DNA of 64,000 nt from Apostichopus japonicus (GCF_037975245.1 NC_092574.1:18136713-18200712), one strand, 5' to 3'; shown: positions 1 to 25,076, counted from the stretch's first letter. Numbers and translations are program-made. Notes: generated by a model from the sequence alone, not told the origin.

Positions 1-149
1 AGACCCCAGCTCCAGGTATGGAAACAATATTTACCCTTGGCGTATGATGTAATTCCTTCTCACCCCCTCTCTCCGTCCATCCCTCCCTCACAAACAATAG
101 GGATATCTATGAGCTTTCCTTTGTAAATAGTTGAATATATTTCAACTAT

Positions 150-303
150 ACATACATATATATATATATATATACACACACGAACACACACATATATATA
201 TATACACACACATATATACATATATATATACACACACATATATATATATATATACACATACATATATATATATATATATGTATATGTGTGTGTGTGTGTG
301 TGT
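150..303. repeat. TA/CA/TG compound microsatellite
   Basis: Alternating TATA, CACA and TGTG blocks just upstream of the exon at 378. The (IY)n and (HT)n frames across it are artefacts. Confidence 0.95.
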
Positions 304-377
304 AAATAAACGAGATACTGCATTCATGAAATTTGTTTTAATATGTTTTCATTTCCTCTTTATTTATCTGTTGGCAG

Positions 378-12830
<12,453 letters not shown>

Positions 12831-14054
12831 ATTGGGCTGATTTAATAACAAGTGATGTGCATACCAGCTAAAAGCTCCTCGGTTATTATAATGCGGTGGC
12901 GGGGAAGGGTGGGGTGGGTGGGGATGGGGTGGGAAAGAAAGATACTGCGGGCAAGGGTTCAGGGGTGACGTCAACCTCTGTGGGCAACTTTTGTCTAGTG
13001 ATTGATCACCGAGAATTATTAACTATTGTACTTCTCACAAGGAGCATACATGAAACCTGTTGTTGCCATGGTAATCTAACTGATCATGACCACAATATGT
13101 AAATGAGGCTATATCCTGTTCTCACATTCTTCTTCTTAATCCGTTTATCGTTGGGTGGTGCACTTTATACGATGCAATCCCCGGTTGCGGTTGCACGTAG
13201 CTGCGGTTAAGTATAATTGCTTCTATAGAGTGATGGAATATGAATTGCAACAGTGAACACAGTTTACTTTGATTTCGTTACCATGGAAGTGTTCTACATT
13301 AACAAAGCTTTCCAAATTCGATGTGTCCATTTATGTCGTGCACAGTGAGTTTGAAGGAAGTTACTGAATTCACAGAGTTTAACAGATTTTGAGGGCAACC
13401 TGAACGTTTCCATAGCAACCAACAACAGGGTTGATTCGAGGCTTAACTTGACCATTGAACTAATTGTTCTTTGTCATTTTTTCAAGGAGGTAACTTCTTT
13501 TAATGTTGAATGTCTGACTATGTATAGTTCTATGAGGCTTGACATGTACCAAGCTGATAGTGCGATTAAAGTTGCAAAAATATTTCTGGATCTCGCCTTT
13601 CTCTTGTTCTTGACTCCCAGTAAACCTTTTTAATGGTCGTTTTTTGTAGATTGAAGAGTCTCATGACGCAGGTTTACCGCTTAGAAAAATATTTGACTTT
13701 TTTGCACTTTTTTAAGTGCGTGACAGGGCTCGGACGTGCTATTTGGTCAATTTGCATGTGTCATAAGATACGAGGAAACTTAAATTCGATAATTACTCAT
13801 CCGCTTCTAAGAGACTCTCATGAAAGGAAAGGGGGGGGGGTGGGAATCAATATTTAAGTTATAACCCTTTCTTCCCTTTCTCTTTTATTAAAATCATTCG
13901 ATGATAACCAAAGACCTAGGAATCAAAATGGTTGATAAAAGCACTTTCCCGTTGACAGTTTTCGTAAGTTGTTATGTTGATGACTTTTGAGTACAATATG
14001 AAGATTATGTAATTGCTGTCCCTATAGCAACAGTGAGCAATCCCCATTGGATCA
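12831..14054. other. Spacer after the CNBD2-like gene
   Basis: Presumed 3' UTR then intergenic DNA. There is a G-rich stretch at 12897-12940 and a G tract at 13831. No gene or convincing polyadenylation signal is seen. Confidence 0.5.
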
Positions 14055-14365
14055 TATTTCCACCCGATACACACAGAGAACACGGTTAGTGATATAAATT
14101 TTAAAGTTTTTGAAACTGGAACGTGCTATAAATCGGTAACGTGTGCTTACTAGGATTACAGTAAGAACTGAGGATCTGTGTCATTCAATCAAATCCAGTT
14201 TTGGGATTTGTTGGGATTACACATATTTTCAGTTCTTACTCTAAACCTAGTAGCACATGCTACCGAATTATCAGATTTGTCAGCACAATCCAGTATTTAC
14301 TGTGGTACAAAACTTTAAGATTTACAATAGTTACTTTAATCTCTGTGCGAATCGGTTGATATTTC
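14055..14365. mobile_element. Foldback MITE with arms over 100 bp (copy 1)
   Basis: Left-arm landmarks cgatacacacagag, ttttaaagttttt, ggtaacgtgtgctta and cagtaagaactga recur inverted on the right (tcagttcttactc, agtagcacatgctacc, aaaactttaagattta, ctctgtgcgaatcg). Only about 40 bp separates the arms. The same arm sequence builds the element at 28181-28488. Confidence 0.65.
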
Positions 14366-14426
14366 AAATAACGCATTGTTTGCAGAAATGCACGGTTCTA
14401 TTATGTAATATTTATATAAATAAATA

Positions 14427-14443
14427 AATATATATATATATAT

Positions 14444-14532
<89 letters not shown>
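14427..14532. repeat. TA microsatellite
   Basis: (TA)n with TATG interruptions; no gene. Confidence 0.95.
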
Positions 14533-14776
14533 CGTGATAGATCGATTGACTCGTCAGCTTGGCGGTGATGTCTTACAAAATACTGTTAATTTACTACCCG
14601 GGTTTTCTATATTTATGTATCGAAAGATCGTTTGAATGTCATTTCAATGAATACTTAACTAAACATGTACATTATAATGGTTATACTTCTTGGTTTTGAC
14701 ATATGGGGTGTATGCATGTAGCGCCGGTAAAGTATCAGTAACAACAGCATGTTAATTTTAAAACCAGATATGCATG

Positions 14777-15003
14777 TATGTATTTTTGATCATCCTGCAC
14801 GCAGGAACTCGCGAAGAAGCCTCATTGGCTTATCAAAGCCGCAAGCTGACCGAAGTCAGTCTCTTACATTCATATTTAAGGTCCATGATTATGAATTGTC
14901 AATTGTCAACAACTATGTAACTGGATGACATACATTAATCTTGGAGTGACGCGAACTCGGGACCTTGTGACTGAAATGCACCGGCGTTTACCACTGAGCT
15001 AAC
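14777..15003 (-). mobile_element. tRNA-derived SINE, family 2, full-length
   Basis: Minus strand: a tRNA-like head with TTAGCTCAGTGGT (A box) and GAGTTCGCGTC (B box) at about 14940-15003. A body of about 60 bp follows, then a compact domain containing gcggctttgataagccaatg, and a tail ending in ATACAT repeats. The domain and tail recur at 56988-57090. Confidence 0.62.
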
Positions 15004-17668
15004 ACTCATTGTTACGGTATGTTACGGTTACGGTTTGTTACGGTATGTTACGGTATGTTTCAAAATCAGCATAATCAGATATCACCTCAACATGTTACAC
15101 CTCAATATCAGACGGTCAAGACTAAAATCAAAGGCATTTGTTAATCGGAGAAACGTTTACTATGGTTTGAGCCCGACATATGTATATAATATAATATAAA
15201 ATTTCAGAATATATATCAAACATGTCACAATAAATTTATACATCACAGTTTAACATCATCACTGTTTGGATAAGTTGTACTGAAATACCAGTATGTATGT
15301 CAGAGAGTCAACATTAGCACATTACACAATTTAAATTATAAAAAACGACAAATAAAAAATGTCCCATTTCACACATTACAAGAGTCGTATTTTGCTAGTG
15401 AATTAAAAAACATTCTTCCAATTCTATATAAGAGTGTCCTTAATTTTTTATTTATTTAAAAAGTACCATTATATGTTGAGAAACTAAAAAGAGGTTCCTT
15501 AAAGGGTGTTCTTCTCAGGCTATTCGTTGACAAATACACAACAAACGGTATAAGTTTCGTTTACATGAAACGCATTCCAATACTAGAAATTTGCGGTTCA
15601 GAAGGTCTATTTCGTCGGAACCGTTTTGATGTGATTTTGCGGTTTGCATCGTCAAATCAAAGTCATATGTCCAACTGCCCTTCGAAGTATTTGACCCCCT
15701 CCCTCAGATTGAACCCTCTTCCGCCGCCTCTATCCTGCCCTCCTCTCGTTCGTGTTCGTCCGATACAACTCCAACTCCTGGCCCAAACTTTAATTTTGCA
15801 GGAAATCCAATAGGTTGGGAAAAAGCTACTCAAACTTAACAAAATAGAAACAAATTTTCAGTGTTCAATATGAATGGTATATTGCTTTATACTGCGGCAG
15901 AGGTGATGTTAAAAAAAAGCCTTTCTTTAAAAAGAGCTTCACTACTCTATGGTTGACCTCGCTGTATATTCCTTTAGGGACCCTGTGGGTGTATGTTGAT
16001 ATATAAAAAAAAATATCACTGGCGCCAACGGGCACGTTTTTCGTCATTGGGCATTTCTGCCACCCCAAATATGGAAAGCCAAATATTCGTCCTCATTATA
16101 GTTGACACAACGGATTTGTACTCCGAAGATAAATGTAGGATTTTGATGAATGACAAGGTTATTAGAGAGGCTTCATTACTCCCGGATCTATGGCCATTTT
16201 AATTTGGCAATTTCCCTAATTGCCAAGTCCAGAAAAATAGACATGCGCATGGCTAAAGAACCGGTGTGTGTTTTCGTTTTTCTTTTCTTCTTTTGTTTTG
16301 AAAATTAATTTTCCTCTTTTGTCCGGTCTTTCAGTTACCTTTCCTTCTTAGTTGTTCTCTTTTTTTTTTACGAATGGGACTGTGGTGGTGTGTGAGGGGG
16401 GGGGGAGTGGGGGAGGGGGTATGGGAGGCTACTCTGTGAATAGATTTTCTAGATGTAAACATTCATATAACAAACCTTCTGTAGATATAGGCTTGGAATG
16501 AAAAAAAGCAAAATTGGTAAAAAAGGTAAAAAGTCTACATAGCAAAATTACCATATTTTTAGCTTTTGTTCAAGACATGTAACTCTCTGAAGGTCTCGCA
16601 AATTCCAAGACAACTTCTATGTGTCAATTTCTATTTATTTCTTCCATGAAGTCGTATCTTGCATGTCATATCATTGATTATAACACCGTGTATAGTGTAT
16701 TTATTTCCTTTCGGCATTTAAGACCAGAATAGAGTAAATACAAGTCATTTACAAAAGCCATTGCGGGTGTTAATTAAAAAGATGAAAATTCTATTTTATT
16801 GATGTACACTGACACGAAGTAATGGGTTACATGAGGTCAACGTATAGAAATGGTAAAACAGTCGTTTCTTTGTCTTCATGCTATGTTTATCGAGTTAAAA
16901 ATCATATGAGAATAAATGTAGTCAACATATATAAATGGTAAAAAACAGTCGTTTCTTTCTCAGCAAAATGCCATGATTATCGTGATGAAAGTCATATGAC
17001 AATAAATGTCGATGTACAGATAAAAAAAAAACACTTTACTACAGAGGTTACATTCGATACGCTAAAAAACAACACACTCTAATATGATAATTCAGAAAAT
17101 AAGCTTCTCAAAAGAGGCAGTTAACGTCATAGAACTAAGTCTGCAATTGATATTTGTTTAATTATGTACGTTATTAGACTATCATATTTTGAAGAGCTGT
17201 CATAAGAAATGAAACATTAAAATAAATGAAAGTCATATCATGTATCTATAATTTTAGCTTCCTTTCTCGTTTCTTTCTTTCTTTCTCTCTTTCTGTTGTC
17301 AATTTCAGTATGTCACGTATCGCCATTCGCAAATTTCATGGAGATTTAATTCTGAAGTGAACTGAAGATTATACTATAAGAAAGTGTGAACGTATAGGTG
17401 TTGACTATCACTGCATTATTTATTTTTGTTATTTTTTATTTTATTTTTATGATGCATTGACATTTGGTATTATGAATATTATCGTGGCCGCGGGTGTACC
17501 TTTACCTCTTCCACGAAGTGATGATATCGATTGGTTAACCTCATTCTCGTATTTTACCTTCAGTTGTAATTTCTTTTAAGCATCAGATTCCCCTCTCCAC
17601 ACTATCCCATCACCATACTACTATATCTATTGTGATTGGATGTTGTGTAATTATGCAAATGTTACACT
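15004..17668. other. Gene-free AT-rich spacer
   Basis: Contains a short gttacggtat tandem run (15010-15058), a G tract (16396-16420), the 85-bp duplication (16836-17010) and a ctttcttt tract (17265-17295). Nothing coding is recognisable. Confidence 0.6.
16836..17010. repeat. Tandem duplication of 85 bp
   Basis: gtcaac-at-ta-a-aaatggtaaaa-acagtcgtttctttgtc and the following catgagaataaatg segment occur from 16836 and again from 16921, with scattered substitutions. Confidence 0.75.
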
Positions 17669-17676
17669 CAACTAAT

Positions 17677-18036
17677 CAAGGGCGTAGGAACTGGGGGCTG
17701 GGGGCACCAGCCCCCCCCCCAGTGAAAAATATGGAGGGACGGAAGTATCATTCCGCCCCCCCCCCCCGCTTCGCAAGTCAGAAAACCCCTTTTTCATTTC
17801 CAAATGAGAAAAAAAATCTCATTTGGAGCACCAAATTGCATCTAAGGCCAGGTGAAAATGCAAAATTATATACAAAATGGAGTGGGTGGGTTGAAGTGTG
17901 CTACATTGCACCAAATTTTGCATCTGAGGCCACCTGGAAATGCAAAAAAAATCCAAAGGGTAGGGGGACACCCCTCCCCCAGGCCGGCCATCAGTCTTCA
18001 GCCCCCCACTCAAAAGTACCTTCCTATACGCCACTG
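17677..18036. mobile_element. hAT MITE, 360 bp, with 8-bp target duplication
   Basis: The termini are CAAGGGCGTAGGAA and the inverted TTCCTATACGCCACTG. The flanks are caactaat (17669-17676) and caactaat (18037-18044), an exact 8-bp duplication characteristic of hAT elements. The interior carries gcaccaaattgcatctaagg and a degenerate version of the G-run/C-run foldback seen in the 10053-11014 array, so the two belong to related families. The right half and right duplication are repeated at 60041-60241. Confidence 0.78.
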
Positions 18037-18361
18037 CAACTAATCATCGTACAAGTATAGGCTGCTATACATTCGGTCTGTCGTGACGTAGCCTCACTAA
18101 GTCAATTTCATATAGGGTTTTATTGCGTGACGACTAGGTTACTTGATTACACGTTAATGGTAAAATGGTAGTGTGGTACACAAGACCCGCACGTATAATG
18201 CAACTGCAAAAATCAAAATATATTTTCCTCTGAGACTTAAAAGAGCTTTACAAAAAAAACATTCGTAAACGCTTCTGCTAGTTAACTGTAATTTGTCCCT
18301 AGTTTTCACTGATCTTACTGTGGAATTTATGAGCACAAGCCGGTTTGTTATCGTGATACAG

Positions 18362-18363
18362 GA

Positions 18364-18412
<49 letters not shown>
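18362..18412. repeat. TA microsatellite at the duplication breakpoint (left)
   Basis: Marks the point where copy 1 gains 3.4 kb relative to 60560. It follows gtgatacaggaa in both copies. Confidence 0.93.
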
Positions 18413-18415
<3 letters not shown>

Positions 18416-18423
18416 CAACTTTC

Positions 18424-18553
18424 AGCCTCCACCGGGATTCGAACCACGGGCCTTCCGCTCTGTACGCGGACACCCTAACACTAGGCTATGGACGCTGATT
18501 GTATGTCCAGAGGTTCGAAACCGGTAAGGAAGGTCGTAATTCCACTTTAGGCG
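18424..18553 (-). mobile_element. tRNA-derived SINE, family 1, copy 1
   Basis: On the minus strand, GGTTCGAATCC (B box, 18435-18445) and TAGCCTAGTGTTAGG (A-box region) give a tRNA-like head. The 130-bp unit from gcctccaccggg to ccactttaggcg recurs at 18782-18911. The cloverleaf is imperfect and TA repeats flank it, so it is not a functional tRNA gene. Confidence 0.65.
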
Positions 18554-18729
18554 TTTGTCACCTGTATCGAACAATACTTGTTCTGTTTTTGGTGACATAT
18601 TTTGCCTTACTCTAGAGATCAAACATGATGCTAACCAACTCGAAAATCATTTGTTATTCCTAAAGCCGGATCTCGAAAGAGATACTTCGAACAGACTTTA
18701 GGTAAACGAAAAAGGCAAATGAATATATA

Positions 18730-18911
18730 TAAATGAAAATCGTAATGAGCCGGAACATCAAGAACAGCGAAAAAACTTCCAGCCTCCACCGGGATTCGAA
18801 ACCGGGCCTCCCGCTCTGTACGCGGACACCCTAACAAACTAGGCAATGGACGCTGATTGTATGTCCAGAGGTTCTAAACCGGTAAGGAAGGTCGTAATTC
18901 CACTTTAGGCG
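18730..18911 (-). mobile_element. tRNA-derived SINE, family 1, copy 2
   Basis: Same unit as copy 1, with the additional segment atgaaaatcgtaatgagccg. Its B box is altered (attcgaaacc). It is followed directly by a TA repeat (18912-18938). Confidence 0.62.
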
Positions 18912-18942
<31 letters not shown>

Positions 18943-19039
18943 ATACTAGATGAGACTAGTGGAACACTAGTAGTTGTTACTCGGAGTTTCACGCGTTATA
19001 GCGATCTTCAGACAACTGATATAAATACTATACTAACTA

Positions 19040-19180
<141 letters not shown>

Positions 19181-19199
19181 GGGGGAGGGGATTCATAAA

Positions 19200-21429
19200 T
19201 GGGTCAGGTGATTTAACATGTATATAGGCTACGTTTATCTGTCTGTATGTGGTACCTCGGCATGGTGTGCATTGCCACCGTGAATTATGACGTCATGGGC
19301 CAACTTCTGGCTATGGATAATGAACAAGCCGTAAAGAGAAAATATTGTAACATCGTCATATGCATATTGACTTATGACTGTTTGAAAGAACAGTGTTTGA
19401 AGAAATACAAATATGATGTAAAATGTCAAAAGCTATGACGTCAGTGGTCCATGCACTTTAAAGTAGATTGGTCGTAGAATGATCGATGTGCCTCCGGGGT
19501 GATGACATCATAGTAGTCACGTGCCCAAAGTTTGGGACGCGATCTTCATATCATCGGATTAACCTCTTTGTTCAGTTGTTATCAGTGTGGCTCTTTAAAT
19601 CGATATATGATCCGTAAAATTCCAAAAGAAGAAGCAAAAATAAAAATAAAATCCAAAGCGACCGAGTTTCAGGAAAGTCAATTTCAGCATCAATTGCACT
19701 TACTATGGTATTGTTAAACATTTGATACTGCGATAGCCTTTGGGAAAGCAACTTTGTATTCCCGCGAAACAACAAAGTACATAGTCTTTAAATCCTGATG
19801 CTATAGACATTACCCTTAGGCATGAAGCATTACTAGTGAAACATTCATTATACCAACCACAATTTAATCATTTCCTCTCTATACCAGATACAGTTGAGTG
19901 GTATAATATGCCTTACCGTGTATCTCCCCCCCCCCCCCCCCCAAAAAAGAAAGAAAATATGTCTCCTTAGATTTCTGTTTCACTCTTAGTGAGATTATTG
20001 TGTGCTGATGAATTAGCCTATAATATATATATGTGTCTGAGTGGAGTTTAATATGAGTATCGAAAACGATGAAGAATAATTTGGCTACTGGGAAAAATGG
20101 TTAGATGTTTTGCAAACCATGCTCTCTCTAGAGCATTTGTAAATAATTGCTTGCGGCATGAGGACACCAACGGAAAATTAGTAACAAAAGCACAATTAAT
20201 TTACCTCTCTTCATTCTTTCATTAAATTGTACGTATACAAAACAGAAGATAGATATTTACAAATGTTTCCACTGATGAAAACCAAGAAAACAAACACATA
20301 ATATATAATAAAATAAATGAATGAACTGTATCGCATGAAAGTCTCATCTTGAAGCTACATTCGAAAGTAATTACCGCAAATATGTATTTTTTTAATCAAA
20401 ACTTTTTTTGTTTCATAAAAAGTGAAAATATTGTATGCATTATAGCCGATACATGTCGGAGAAGCTCGTTATCACCTTTGACCCTATATCCTTCGATTTG
20501 ATTCGTTTTTTTTCTGTCTTTTCCATCTCATGAGATGTGGAATAACTTCCTCTACGTATAGCAACAACTTCATAGTAGTTAGTAATTGCAAGTAGCCTGC
20601 GTGTTTAAAATGTTTATGATGATTAAAGGAAAACAATCTTGAGGGATTCTTGATTTATGTCATGATAAATTACCTTAACCGCTCCCCATATAGATTGTCC
20701 GCGGATAATGGCCTATATAATTTATTTTTAATTATCAATAAACATCAATGAAAGACTTATTAGAGAATCTATAGTTTTACAAATATTTAAGCAAAAGGAA
20801 ATATCGAGTCAAGTAAATAGTAGATGATCGCATAATATACGTCATCTTCGTGGAAATCTGTCTCTTGTTATTACGTCACAATCGGGCATTGCGTGCAAAA
20901 TAACTATAGGTTCATATCATTTCCTGATGTCGACGAAAACAAATTTCTTTACTGTGAATGAACCCTCCAGAATCTCAATCAATCTATTGATTTGAACTTG
21001 AATGGTTTAAAGAAAACTTGATTAGTTCGAAAGTTATATATGAATCAACAGGAATATCTAAAGACTCTGCAGGATCTGGAGGATTTGTAAAAAAAAAACA
21101 ATATACCCCAAAAAAATAAGAGGTGAAATGAGGTACATGACTATGCTTTATATTTCACTTAATTGCATGCTTTCACCTTAGATTAGACAGATTTCCAAGT
21201 TTACTTAAGCGGTTATGAAGCCTCCACTAATACACATATGACTGTATTGTGTTTATATTGAAATCGGATGAAAGTTTTTAAAGAAACACACATAGCCTAC
21301 AAGGACCAACTGTTTTCTTTGTCACATTTTGGTAGCAACACCTGTGGCTTTGTATAACTAACCAATGAGAGTATATTACGCACTTGTTACCAGTACACAG
21401 TACATATAGGTATATGTTAAATTAGTAAA
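19200..21429. other. Gene-free spacer inside the copy-1-specific segment
   Basis: AT-rich, with a C tract at 19927-19942. ORFs are short and unremarkable. Its edges are TA repeats shared with the segmental duplication. Confidence 0.6.
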
Positions 21430-21600
21430 GATCAACACCGCCAGAAAAATTCCACTTCACGACCGGTTTCGTCCTTTTGGGTCAAGATGAAGGTAGGAGC
21501 CGAAACCCTAACCTTCGTGTAACATACCTAAATCCGTACCACCCTGCCACATGTGTCACAGACCTTAATCCTTTTCCACTCGGCCACAGTGATTATACTG
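21430..21600 (-). mobile_element. Degenerate third copy of the tRNA-hammerhead SINE (broken core)
   Basis: Homology covers attccacttcacgaccgg, tttcgtccttttgg and the A-box end (actcggccacagtgat). The segment that should read ctcatcag is replaced by tcaagatgaag, which destroys the CUGAUGA core. It is an independent insertion, since it lies in the 3.4-kb segment absent from the second duplication copy. It ends near a TA repeat at 21657. Confidence 0.6.
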
Positions 21601-21652
21601 GTGTGTGAATGCGTATTAACGGCTTTGTAAAACTCGATAAGAAACTCAATGC

Positions 21653-21656
<4 letters not shown>

Positions 21657-21737
<81 letters not shown>
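21657..21737. repeat. TA microsatellite at the duplication breakpoint (right)
   Basis: Followed by tagcatatagcataggatat, which in copy 2 follows the single TA repeat at 60560-60612. Confidence 0.93.
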
Positions 21738-21739
<2 letters not shown>

Positions 21740-23082
21740 CATATAGCATAGGATATCTTAAGCCTTTGTCAATTTTAATATTTTATTTTAATTATTTATT
21801 TTTAGTCTGTAAATGCTATTTTTAAAATGGCATCCCATATCTTTTTGTAGCACGGTTAACAATAAACAATCTCAATAAATAGTATTGATAGCATACTAAC
21901 ACATCAAATATATTTTAAGTGATATGGCCGGTGTGTATCGGTTTTATAAGCATAACGAGTGGTAGTTGTGGAATGAGAAAGTGCCCCTCTGATGTTGTGC
22001 CCACCCCCCTGACTTTTTGGAAGCTTCCTACCCCCTGACAATGGGTCAACCTCTCAGGTGGGATACACACATATACCGTACTCTAGTTGTGCCCCGCATC
22101 CTACTTAGAGCATCAGGGGTTACGGCTTTGCACAGTTTCAGCTCAGTGCATATAACTTAGAGAGATCTTCCAAGAAACTTAACAACCGGAAATGAGAGCT
22201 GTCAACTCTATATTTTTCCCGTAAAATTAATTTGGCCTGTATTCCGATGTTTGATGTTTCGACAACCATGGAGTGAAAGACATTTCTTATCACCAGTCGT
22301 CTGCTTTATCAGCACGGCTTAACCTGATCAGTAATTGCTATTGAAGACAAGAAAAGCCATGTTGGTACTTTGTGGTTCAGTTCAGTTCTCTCGAGGAAAG
22401 ATAGATTCATAAACCTTCTCCGATTCGACGTGTGAAAATGGAGTCCTTTAAAGTTCATCTTTGTCGAAACTTTGCAAAATTTTCAAGTATTTCACCTAAT
22501 CAATTGGGGGGGGGGGGGGGCGTGGGGGATATATTGCGAAGGATAGAATTACACATCCTCTTCAACAACATCCTCTCTTCAACACGTATTTAGTTGAGGA
22601 GATCATTTCTCTTGCCGAATGTGTTGCTGTGTATAAGCTAAACCATGAAATCTAACTATATAACGACATTTGTTTTATTTGACGATATGGGATCATTGGA
22701 AACATAGTACTGTACAATTATTTCTTCGGAGATAATTTCAACTGTTTTTCAACAGCCATTATTTTGCTTAACAGTGCAATATGTGACTTCATCATTATAA
22801 CTATGAAGAATGCGATGTTTATGAATTTTTCAAGATCGGTTGCATTCAATAATTACGTTCTTACTAACGTTTGGCCTCTGTGAAAAACAAAATGGTTAAA
22901 TTCCCAGAAATGAATTACTAAACTTCCCAAAAATAAACAAAACGCTTTATATGATGTGAAAAATCTTTATCGCCATCGATTTTATTAAATTATAGGCTTA
23001 ATTAATAGGTTCCCGTAATTACTGGTAAATTATGCCAAACCAAATTCTACCAGATAGATCGGTTAGTTACTGAGATGGCTTT

Positions 23083-23084
23083 TA

Positions 23085-23154
<70 letters not shown>
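23083..23154. repeat. TA microsatellite flanking the hammerhead SINE (copy A)
   Basis: Lies on the 3' side of the minus-strand SINE. Its counterpart in copy 2 is 61941-62058, expanded by about 45 bp. Confidence 0.93.
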
Positions 23155-23156
<2 letters not shown>

Positions 23157-23210
23157 AATTGAATGTGTAACAAGTGGTATGACAGATATATAGTATATCA
23201 ATAAAGAATA

Positions 23211-23348
23211 ACACACCAGAAAAATTCCACTTCACGACCGGTTTCGTCCTTTTGGGACTCATCAGACGAAGGTAGGAATCGAACCCCGGATCTTCGTGTC
23301 ACGAACCTAAGCCCGTACCACTCGACCACAGTGATTCTACTGGTGTGT
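23211..23348 (-). mobile_element. SINE-like cassette: tRNA-like promoter fused to a hammerhead ribozyme (copy A)
   Basis: Read on the minus strand, the unit opens ACACACCAG and closes CTGGTGTGT, a 9-bp terminal stem. Next comes a tRNA-like A box (23318-23328, TGGTCGAGTGG) and B box (23275-23285, GGTTCGATTCC). A complete hammerhead core follows immediately: CUGAUGA (23259-23265), stem II GUCC/GGAC with a CAAAA loop (23246-23258), and GAAAC (23241-23245). It ends with a minimal ACC/GGU stem III and C17 at 23236. The unit sits between TA repeats in minus orientation, as a retroposed SINE or retrozyme would. It lies inside the segmental duplication. Confidence 0.7.
23224..23279 (-). ncRNA. Predicted type I hammerhead ribozyme (copy A)
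   Basis: Catalytic core CUGAUGA...GAAA is intact with a 4-bp GUCC/GGAC stem II. Stem I pairs CUUCGU with GUGAAG, the two pairs next to the core being G-U wobbles. A UAC/U internal loop and a 5-bp AUUCC/GGAAU extension follow. Stem III is the palindrome ACCGGU with no loop, so activity would be expected mainly as a dimer or tandem, as in known animal minimal-stem-III hammerheads. Predicted cleavage is between 23236 and 23235. Confidence 0.68.
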
Positions 23349-23424
23349 CAAAGCGCCAGGGGTGCACTCTGTACAATCTTAATACTTGGGTAATACGCCA
23401 TTAATGACAGTTATTCAAAGCCAT

Positions 23425-23426
<2 letters not shown>

Positions 23427-23470
<44 letters not shown>

Positions 23471-23570
23471 GACAATCGTATATATATATATATATATTCT
23501 GGTATGTGTGTGTGTGTGTGTGTGTGTAAAGCGGGAGGCTAGGGTTCTCCGACTCACTACAATTTCAATT

Positions 23571-23636
<66 letters not shown>
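23427..23636. repeat. TA / TG microsatellites after duplication copy 1
   Basis: TA runs at 23427-23466, 23480-23496 and 23577-23636, with a TG run at 23504-23527. The first marks the right boundary of the duplicated segment. Confidence 0.93.
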
Positions 23637-23638
<2 letters not shown>

Positions 23639-24544
23639 TGCCAAACTAAGTTTTCGTGGCTGTTGATAAAATGAATTTAAATATCCTGTGATGGCGTTCA
23701 CGTCACGGACTCAGTGGTTTGTAACCGATTTACCTTATCATTTCCGCGTTTAGATCACGTATAGCTGACTAGTCTATTGTTTTTCATAGTCAGTCACGTG
23801 TTTATAACATCTAATCAAAATGAAATCACATATCTGAATCTCGATGGTTAAAATACGAATTACTGTAGGCTAAAATCAATATAAACAAATTCGTTCATAG
23901 GCGAGAATCATTCAAGACATCAAAGAAATAAAAAGAAAAAAGAAAAGACGTTACAGAAAAAAAACGAAAATGTTTTACTTCCTATTTGTCAGGTATTTCT
24001 GGTAGCAGAAGTTATGTTATACTTGATATGGTGAGATTATGCTTTTAAGCACGTGACATGACGTCAGTTCATCTGTTTGAGCGTCATCGTTTATTTAATT
24101 TATTCTTGTCGTCTTTAAATATTAATTTTGTTATCACAAAATTTTCTTCCTGCTGAACACACGCAGCAGTGCTGCCAAACTTGAAATCTCATTTATCCAA
24201 TGGATTCATAGCTAAGTGCATATGCTATCCATAAAAGACTTCATTTGTTTACGTTTCATTCTTTATAAAGGTGGAGTTTATGAGAGATGATAGCTTATGG
24301 AAATCTACAAAACCAACAGTAACGCTGCTAAAGGGGTAACAGTTTCTGGACAGCGCCGTCTATTAGTGTAATCGTTAATCCTGTCCTCCGAGAAATGATA
24401 GTCGATTTTTTGAAAGTGAAAGTTAACATTTAGTTCTCCACATATGCATCCGACATAGAGAAAGAGAATACCACACAGCATGTTACCTAAAAGACTTCAT
24501 GTAGATAGAAATCCATGAATGGGGTGTACGCGGACGAGCTATTA

Positions 24545-24725
24545 ATCTCGCGTACGAGTACTAATTCTCTAGTACGAGTACAAAGTCTCAAGTACGATGC
24601 TAAGTCCCGAGTACGAATTCAAAGTCACGAGTACGATTACAAAGTCTCAAGTACGAGTACAAAGTCCCGTGACGAGTACTAAGTCTCGAGTACGAATACA
24701 AAGTCCGGAGTACGGAGTCGAATAC
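24545..24725. repeat. About 20-bp minisatellite (gagtac/aaagtc)
   Basis: Roughly nine imperfect copies of tacgagtacaaagtctcaag. A related but shorter gagtaca-rich stretch lies at 8460-8560. It borders the CAT microsatellite. Confidence 0.75.
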
Positions 24726-24796
24726 CAGTACGGGTATAGAGAACTTTGTACACTGTAAAGATTGAATAACTATCTTTGCCTCCAAGTGACATATAA

Positions 24797-25076
<280 letters not shown>

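Noticed and set aside
18495-18545. Second hammerhead in SINE family 1 (gaaaccggt...ggtcgt)
   Set aside because: A GAAACC and C17-like arrangement is present, but the upstream segment reads ctgattgtatgtcc, not CUGAUGA, and neither stem II nor stem I pairs properly.
18424-18553. tRNA gene (B box GGTTCGAATCC on the minus strand)
   Set aside because: Repeated in three copies with mutated arms and TA tails, so it is a SINE head and not a functional tRNA.
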